A DNA stretch of 48,827 nt from CAZUZS01 sp964624795. GTDB lineage: Bacteria > Calditrichota > Calditrichia > RBG-13-44-9. The DNA lies in assembly GCA_964624795.1 (NCBI GenBank), contig CAZUZS010000033.1, forward strand, positions 1 to 48,827. The letters are read 5' to 3'. The first letter of the stretch is position 1; every line of letters begins with the position of its first letter. The notes under the pieces are model-generated. The model did not search any database. It saw nothing but the letters and a program-made list of their open reading frames with translations, and was not told where the DNA came from. Shown here in pieces: positions 43,999 to 48,827 of this stretch. Made by a program: the position numbers and the translations under genes.

Positions 43999-46764
43999 TT
44001 AAAAATCAAACATGAAGCCTAATTCCACCCGCCGTGGTTCGGAATAGTATGTAGCATCAGTGTACCACGATGTAAGAGGATTTACGTATTCAGGTTGGTT
44101 TGTTCTCTCAGCTTTTTGAAGATCGGTGGTAAATCCGGCGCGGCCGGTATCGTCATACACACCAGTCTCGTTCAGACGGTCAAATAAATTCAGTACCCGT
44201 AAGAAGAAGGTGACTTTTTTCTGCATCAGCATAAAATCCCTGTATAAGCGAACATCTACATTGAATGTGGTTGGTTTATTCTGGCTGTTTTGCCGCAATA
44301 TGGACACATCTTCGGTTTTCCGTGGTGTGTAAGGCTGGCCGCTTCCCAATGTCCCTATCAGACTTGCCCCCCAGGACCTTCTGTTGTATCCCAGTGTGGC
44401 GTTAAGCGTATGCCGCTGATCCCAATTCAATGGAATAAGATGTACTTCCGGCTGATCGCCAGCCAGCGCCGCCTTCTGCGCGGCATCAGGATCGGAAGCC
44501 GTTCCTTTGGCAATTTGAAATGTGTAATCTACGGTATAATTAAATCCCTGCGTGAAGCGACTGCGCAATGATATAATGAATCCCTTTACAAACCCGAAAT
44601 CGCTATTTACCAGTCTGCTGTAGGTTGCAGATCCTCCATAAATATCAATTTCATCAGCTCTGGTTCCAGTCAAATCGCGAATGTCGCGAAAATAAGCCGT
44701 AACATCCGCGCCTAAATTTTCCCCCAACTGCTGCTGGAGACCAATTTCGCCGGAGATGGTCTGTTCGGGACGGAGATCGGCATTTCCAATAATTCCCTGG
44801 TTTCGACCGGCACTGGTAGAAATAAGTTTAAACTGGGGGTTTCGATAGAGCAGCTCATAATTCGGAATTTGGAAGAAATGCCCATAGGAGAAATGGATTA
44901 CGCCAGTCGCCGTTATTGGAAATGAAATCCCAAGACGCGGACTGACCTGAGTTTTGTTGCTGGCATCCTTGTACCAATACTTTTCCCGCTCCGCGAGGGT
45001 AGTACCTAGATGCTCGGGCCGCAATGGATTAAAGATATTTGGATCCGACGGATCTGAGAGGACGACTCCATCGGGGCGAAAATGATCAACCCGTACACCG
45101 ATATTGACAATTATATCTTCAAATTCCATTTTATCCTGTAAATAGGCCGATAATTCGATAGGTTTATGTTCATACTGGCTGTGATAAGGTGTTGAGATAT
45201 CCCATATAATAGGAGCCATATATGGGGAATCAGTCTTGGTATTTAATGCTTCGTTAGCCGGTCTCAGCGTAATATCGTCGAAATAGATATCATTGTAACG
45301 AAATTCAAGGCCGGCTTTTACCAGGTGGCGCTTATTCACCTGGCTGGTGAGATCAAATTTTACAAGCGCAGTTTTGGTATCACGGAAAAAATGCTGGTTA
45401 TTTGTGCCGCCGGTTTTGAAACTGTAGAGCTGCACGTTGTCATTTATTTTAGGATGAACATAGCTGGCATCAAAAGGATTTTCGTAAACATATTGATTAT
45501 AGGTTTTGGTAAAATATGATAATCCAAGATCATAAAATGTTTTGTTATTAAGGGTTTGGGTAAATTTGAGAAGATGGGTGTAGCCGGTCCTGAATTTACT
45601 CAAATTTCCATCCGGATCTAGCAGGTAGTTACGATCGTACTCCTCAAAATTCACATCGTCACGGATAAAACTGTAAAAGACTTTCAATAAGGGAGTGATA
45701 TTGTAAATCAGTTTTCCCTGGAAATACAGCTTGCGATTCCAATTCATAGGCACAAAAGCGTTGTCGCCTCTCCCCTGTGGATCCCGAAATTGGACAAAAT
45801 TATTTGCGCTGTCCACATAAGAGATATTATTTGGCTCATATACTCGCTTCCCATAAAGCCAGCCCCCAAAATAAATGTAACGCCCGTTTGCATAATAGGA
45901 CAACTTGTTCGGCACAATTTGTCCGTAAATCCCGCCCTCGAAATTGTAAATATTGGATGGATCAAAATTATTCAGGTTCATGAACACCTTGTTGTCTTCA
46001 GCGTTTCGGGCATTGGGATCCTGAACGCTGTGAGAACTATAAAAATCCCCGGTGTAAAAGGTAAAATTTCCACCAAATTTTTGTGAAGGCTCCTTGGTGG
46101 TGATATTTACGATTCCGGACATTGCCTGGCCGTATTCCGCATTGAAAGCTCCACTGATAAACTGAAGCTGTTCTACCATGTCCTTATTAACCTCCACCAC
46201 CTGGCCGCCATCATAAGCATCGGTTACCGGCACACCATCAATCCAGTAGGCAATTTCACCAGAACGGCCACCGCGCGCATGTCCGTCGATATAACCAGCC
46301 TGGAGCTCCAGCGCTTCCCCAATTTCGGTAATGGGCAAAGCCTGAATTCGATCGGCATCGATGGTAGCGGTAGAGGCTGTCAAGTCCTTTACAACCAGGT
46401 CACGCTGCGCCACCACTGTTACGGTTTCACCCAATTCGATGGAAGATTCCTGCATCCGGACATTTAGTTCGGTGGTCAAATCCACATTTACCTTCACATT
46501 CTCGGTTCTCACTTCAGCATACCCAATGTATTGGGCGACAATGGTGTAAGTGCCGGGAGGGACGTTCAGGATAATAAATGTTCCGTCAACATCGGTGCTG
46601 GCGCCAAGGGTGGTTCCTTCCAGAGTGATATTAACACCGATCAACGGATCGCCGCTATTTTTGTCTGTAACGGCGCCGGCAAGTTTACCGGTAGAACCCG
46701 CAAAAAGTAAGGAATGAATAAAAAGAATCACTACAAAAATAAAGGCTTTGTAGAAGTAAGCCAT
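43999..46764 (-). CDS. TonB-dependent outer-membrane receptor
   Basis: A 921-residue receptor: signal peptide (about 1-23), carboxypeptidase-regulatory/CNA-B-like domain (about 25-105, GAVTDKNSGDPLIGVNITLEG), plug domain (about 118-235, with IDADRIQALP, YWIDGVPV and FNAEYGQAMSGIVNITTK) and a 22-stranded barrel to the terminal strand ELGFMFDF. It resembles the OmpA-related/SusC-like receptors of the FCB group but has no SusD gene behind it. GGAGG precedes the ATG. It is the first gene of a four-gene run ending at 36848, so the imported ligand is most likely an alpha-glucan or maltodextrin; TonB itself is not in the window. Confidence 0.92.
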   Translation of the reverse strand: MAYFYKAFIFVVILFIHSLLFAGSTGKLAGAVTDKNSGDPLIGVNITLEGTTLGASTDVDGTFIILNVPPGTYTIVAQYIGYAEVRTENVKVNVDLTTELNVRMQESSIELGETVTVVAQRDLVVKDLTASTATIDADRIQALPITEIGEALELQAGYIDGHARGGRSGEIAYWIDGVPVTDAYDGGQVVEVNKDMVEQLQFISGAFNAEYGQAMSGIVNITTKEPSQKFGGNFTFYTGDFYSSHSVQDPNARNAEDNKVFMNLNNFDPSNIYNFEGGIYGQIVPNKLSYYANGRYIYFGGWLYGKRVYEPNNISYVDSANNFVQFRDPQGRGDNAFVPMNWNRKLYFQGKLIYNITPLLKVFYSFIRDDVNFEEYDRNYLLDPDGNLSKFRTGYTHLLKFTQTLNNKTFYDLGLSYFTKTYNQYVYENPFDASYVHPKINDNVQLYSFKTGGTNNQHFFRDTKTALVKFDLTSQVNKRHLVKAGLEFRYNDIYFDDITLRPANEALNTKTDSPYMAPIIWDISTPYHSQYEHKPIELSAYLQDKMEFEDIIVNIGVRVDHFRPDGVVLSDPSDPNIFNPLRPEHLGTTLAEREKYWYKDASNKTQVSPRLGISFPITATGVIHFSYGHFFQIPNYELLYRNPQFKLISTSAGRNQGIIGNADLRPEQTISGEIGLQQQLGENLGADVTAYFRDIRDLTGTRADEIDIYGGSATYSRLVNSDFGFVKGFIISLRSRFTQGFNYTVDYTFQIAKGTASDPDAAQKAALAGDQPEVHLIPLNWDQRHTLNATLGYNRRSWGASLIGTLGSGQPYTPRKTEDVSILRQNSQNKPTTFNVDVRLYRDFMLMQKKVTFFLRVLNLFDRLNETGVYDDTGRAGFTTDLQKAERTNQPEYVNPLTSWYTDATYYSEPRRVELGFMFDF

Positions 46765-47183
46765 AAATTCCTCCGGAACAGATGTATTTGAATAATAAAG
46801 TATTTTCCTTCAGGTTTTGACCATAAACAGGGGTAACTGCCTGAAACTAAAGAGCTATGTTTTGAGTGACGACTGCTCCCGGTTGTCGGTGTGGCAAGCC
46901 AAATCAAAAACGCAACTCAGAACTGCGTTACTAATTTACATCTTTTTTTTTGCTAGTCAAGTATTTTTTTTCTCTTTTGCATCCCATGAATGGGATTGAA
47001 ATTTCCGATTTCTAAAGAAGAATAAGTAAGCCACATAAAATCAAAATGTAAAGCATACATTTTAAGAAGCATTTCCGGGATTTATGAAAAATATAATTTT
47101 GTTCCTTCAAATTAAAAAACTATATTCACGCTGAAAATCTGGTGCATTCACCAGTGATTTGATGATACAATCAGGAGAAAACA
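46765..47183. other. Divergent intergenic region between receptor and barrel genes
   Basis: A 419-bp AT-rich region with two diverging starts. It holds the candidate receptor promoter (46933-46960) and a perfect inverted repeat ATCCCAT-GA-ATGGGAT at 46981-46996. It also holds an AACGCA/TGCGTT pair around 46909-46930, and a CTGGTG-CATT-CACCAG hairpin (47139-47154) in the leader of the plus-strand gene. No coding frame was supported. Confidence 0.5.
46933..46960 (-). promoter_or_regulatory. Candidate promoter of the TonB-receptor gene run
   Basis: On the minus strand TTGACT (46960-46955) and TAAATT (46938-46933) are separated by 16 bp that include a nine-A tract. About 170 bp upstream of the receptor start. 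Confidence 0.4.
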
Positions 47184-47942
47184 ATGAAGACTATCATGTT
47201 TTTTATCTTTCTTTCGCTGCTTTCCGCTCAACTAACTTACGCACAATGGTCTGAAAATCTGAAGCTCTTTGTCAGCGCCGGAGGATCTCAGCCGGTGGAA
47301 TCGTACGTAATGAATAATTTTTCCGTGCAATCTTTTTTGCCGGATGTCTTTTCGCAATTCTCTACTTTTCATTCCCCCGACGCCTCTTACTTCGCCGACA
47401 ATTGGAAGACCGGCGTCAATGTAGCTGCTGGATTCGAATACCCTGTTTACAAATTCTTTTCCGCACAGTTCGGCTTTACCTACTCGCATTTCGCATTTTC
47501 CGAGAACGATATCAAGGCCAGTCTGGAAAATGAATATGAAAATGTGAACCGGCTTTTTGGCATCAGGCCCCGGCTCGTCAATTTTAACGTTTATCGCGGG
47601 GCAGTGAATGCTTACACCCTCTCGCTCTCCGGAAAAGTAAGAATGCCGATGCACATCGTTTCCCCATATCTTGTTGGCGGATTTGGGTATATGCATATCG
47701 GACACGAACCCATCGAGGTCTCTTATACCACTGATCCGCTGGATATCGGAATATCGTTTTCAGGACGCATTCCGGCTGACCAGGCAGACGTCTTTATGGG
47801 CAGCGGAGGCGGTGGAATCGTATTCAATCTTTCGCAAGGTGTAAAACCGTTCGTAGAGGGCACATATTATATGGGCCTCACCAATAACGATAATACGCTA
47901 TATTATTCGATACGCAGCGGTTTTCTTTTCAGCCTGCATTAA
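47184..47942 (+). CDS. Outer-membrane beta-barrel protein (OmpA/porin-like fold)
   Basis: A 252-residue protein with a signal peptide (about 1-20, cleavage at TYAQ). Alternating aromatic strands follow (LKLFVSAGG, NVAAGFEYPV, FFSAQFGFTYSHFAF, YLVGGFGYMHIG, VKPFVEGTYYMGL), ending in the strand YSIRSGFLFSL. This is the shape of the small 8-10-stranded outer-membrane barrels (Pfam OMP_b-brl type). AGGAG lies 6 nt before the ATG. It is transcribed away from the receptor run and has its own terminator. Function unknown. Confidence 0.7.
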   Translation: MKTIMFFIFLSLLSAQLTYAQWSENLKLFVSAGGSQPVESYVMNNFSVQSFLPDVFSQFSTFHSPDASYFADNWKTGVNVAAGFEYPVYKFFSAQFGFTYSHFAFSENDIKASLENEYENVNRLFGIRPRLVNFNVYRGAVNAYTLSLSGKVRMPMHIVSPYLVGGFGYMHIGHEPIEVSYTTDPLDIGISFSGRIPADQADVFMGSGGGGIVFNLSQGVKPFVEGTYYMGLTNNDNTLYYSIRSGFLFSLH

Positions 47943-47965
47943 ACCCTTCAATAAAAAAAATTAAG

Positions 47966-48009
47966 GCCCACTGCCCGTATCGAATTCAAGGGAAGTGGGC
48001 TTTCTTTTT
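47966..48009 (+). terminator. Rho-independent terminator of the barrel gene
   Basis: GCCCACT and AGTGGGC arms (7 bp) around a 21-nt loop, followed by TTTCTTTTT, starting 24 bp after the stop. Confidence 0.8.
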
Positions 48010-48125
48010 GGCATCATTTTCAGGATATTGACCAGACAGGCAGTCGCACCCAAATAGATTATCATCGAATTCCCGGTGGATCGAGGAGTGACGGGTTGTT
48101 TTTGTAGCCCGATTTATGAAACGCC

Positions 48126-48827
48126 TCACCAGACATATCGATTTTTTAACATTACCGGAATAGGCGGCGGCAAAAACACGCTGTCCGGATTTTGCACATC
48201 GTGGAAAAGGATTTCCTGGTTTACCTCCACCTTCTCTTTTTTCTGCACATCGATCAGAATGTTATTCATTTTATTCCATTCAGATGGATCGTTCTGCCTG
48301 CTTTTTTTGGAAAAATATTCCTTTTGGAACTCATTCGCCAGAAAATCCCGAATTTCTTTTTTTATGCTGTTCTGAACAGCCGGTTGACGGTCTACTTTTT
48401 CATGCCGCGCTTCCGTCAACAACAGATCATTTCGTATTATGTCGATAATGGACTGAATCATCCGGGTGCGGGTGCGAAGGTATGGACGATGGAGCGGCGG
48501 CATCTCTTTCAGGCGCTCCAGAAATTGTCGAACACTCATATCATTCTTCCCAAAACGAACCAGTGTCTGGTCCAGAACATCGCCAATCCCAAGCTCTATG
48601 GACCCCAGCTCCGAATTGGTAATCGGCGGTTTAAGCAGCGATGGCTGCGCATACTTCTCTCCCATTACGGAAGTCGTGTTGTTTACCAAAACATCCAGCA
48701 CGCGGTTATTCACCTGGATCTTTTGGCCATCAGAGAGTTTTTCCAGATATGAGCGAATTTGCACATCAGCTTTTCGCTTAAGAATAATATCCTTCACTTG
48801 TTCGGTGCGGAATTCAGAACTGGCTGG
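48126..48827 (-). CDS. Probable parvulin/SurA-like periplasmic folding protein, N-terminus cut by window
   Basis: The frame is open from the window edge, giving 233 C-terminal residues. The sequence is charged and helical (IILKRKADVQIRSYLEKL, FLANEFQKEYFSKKS) with IGDVLDQTLVRFGKNDMSVRQFLERL in the middle. This pattern, a helical FRTEQVKDIILKRK segment followed by a second start-like D-x-T-L-V-RFGKxDMSV repeat, is what follows the rotamase domain in multi-part peptidyl-prolyl isomerases of the SurA/PpiD kind. The catalytic PpiC domain itself would lie outside the window, so the call is tentative. Confidence 0.4.
   Translation of the reverse strand, partial: PASSEFRTEQVKDIILKRKADVQIRSYLEKLSDGQKIQVNNRVLDVLVNNTTSVMGEKYAQPSLLKPPITNSELGSIELGIGDVLDQTLVRFGKNDMSVRQFLERLKEMPPLHRPYLRTRTRMIQSIIDIIRNDLLLTEARHEKVDRQPAVQNSIKKEIRDFLANEFQKEYFSKKSRQNDPSEWNKMNNILIDVQKKEKVEVNQEILFHDVQNPDSVFLPPPIPVMLKNRYVW

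Overview
The window looks like a chromosomal segment of a Gram-negative bacterium of the FCB group, of a Calditrichota/KSB1/Ignavibacteria-like kind. This is inferred from several secreted proteins ending in the NYPNPFNP-type tail used by type IX secretion, a PorV-like barrel, a TonB-dependent receptor with a carboxypeptidase-regulatory N-terminus, multihaem cytochrome c, and UGA used as selenocysteine. No rRNA, tRNA, CRISPR array, transposase or phage gene was recognised. Nearly everything is on the minus strand; only an FtsX/MacB-type permease (23276-25681) and a small outer-membrane barrel (47184-47942) are on the plus strand.

Region A (1-10424): the 5' part of a hydantoinase/oxoprolinase gene, then a minus-strand cluster that looks like an immune or conflict operon. 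In transcription order it encodes a membrane-anchored degenerate receiver-domain protein, a SIR2-family NADase-like protein, a 1333-residue STAND NTPase with a transmembrane helix, Ig-like repeats and a C-terminal DUF1566/C-type-lectin-like domain, and a secreted protein of 31 unbroken 23-residue leucine-rich repeats. A perfect TTGACA-N17-TATAAT promoter lies upstream of a long leader. The arrangement suggests an NLR-like device that spans the inner membrane, with its sensor outside and its effector inside. I regard this as the best candidate for an undescribed system.

Region B (10425-20079): a secreted GH13 amylase-like enzyme with two glycogen-binding-type modules, a FadL-like barrel, an undecahaem cytochrome c gene interrupted by one in-frame UGA followed by a SECIS-like hairpin, a periplasmic rhodanese, a secreted papain-family protease with a type IX tail, a DUF6125 protein and TrmO.

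Region C (20122-26472): a zinc-ribbon protein, a SAM methyltransferase, a DUF5320 protein, a selenocysteine peroxiredoxin whose peroxidatic Cys codon is UGA, and a Fur/PerR regulator behind a perfect 19-bp operator. These are followed by the orphan permease and a lipocalin. The two UGA codons (cytochrome and peroxiredoxin) each have a hairpin whose loop starts exactly 17 nt downstream and begins with G, as expected of bacterial SECIS elements.

Region D (26530-46764): an alpha-glucan uptake locus. A TonB-dependent receptor, a large FN3/calcium-binding-motif protein, a PorV-like barrel and a carbohydrate-binding type IX-secreted protein form one gene run. MalE/MalF/MalG-like ABC components, a TrmB-like regulator and two GH13 enzymes (a lipoprotein and a type IX-secreted enzyme) form a second. 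A near-palindrome TTAACGYTAA overlaps the -35 position before both malE and trmB and is the likely TrmB operator. The ABC ATPase and any SusD are absent from the window.

Region E (47184-48827): an outer-membrane barrel with a good terminator, then the C-terminal part of a probable parvulin-like periplasmic protein running off the edge.
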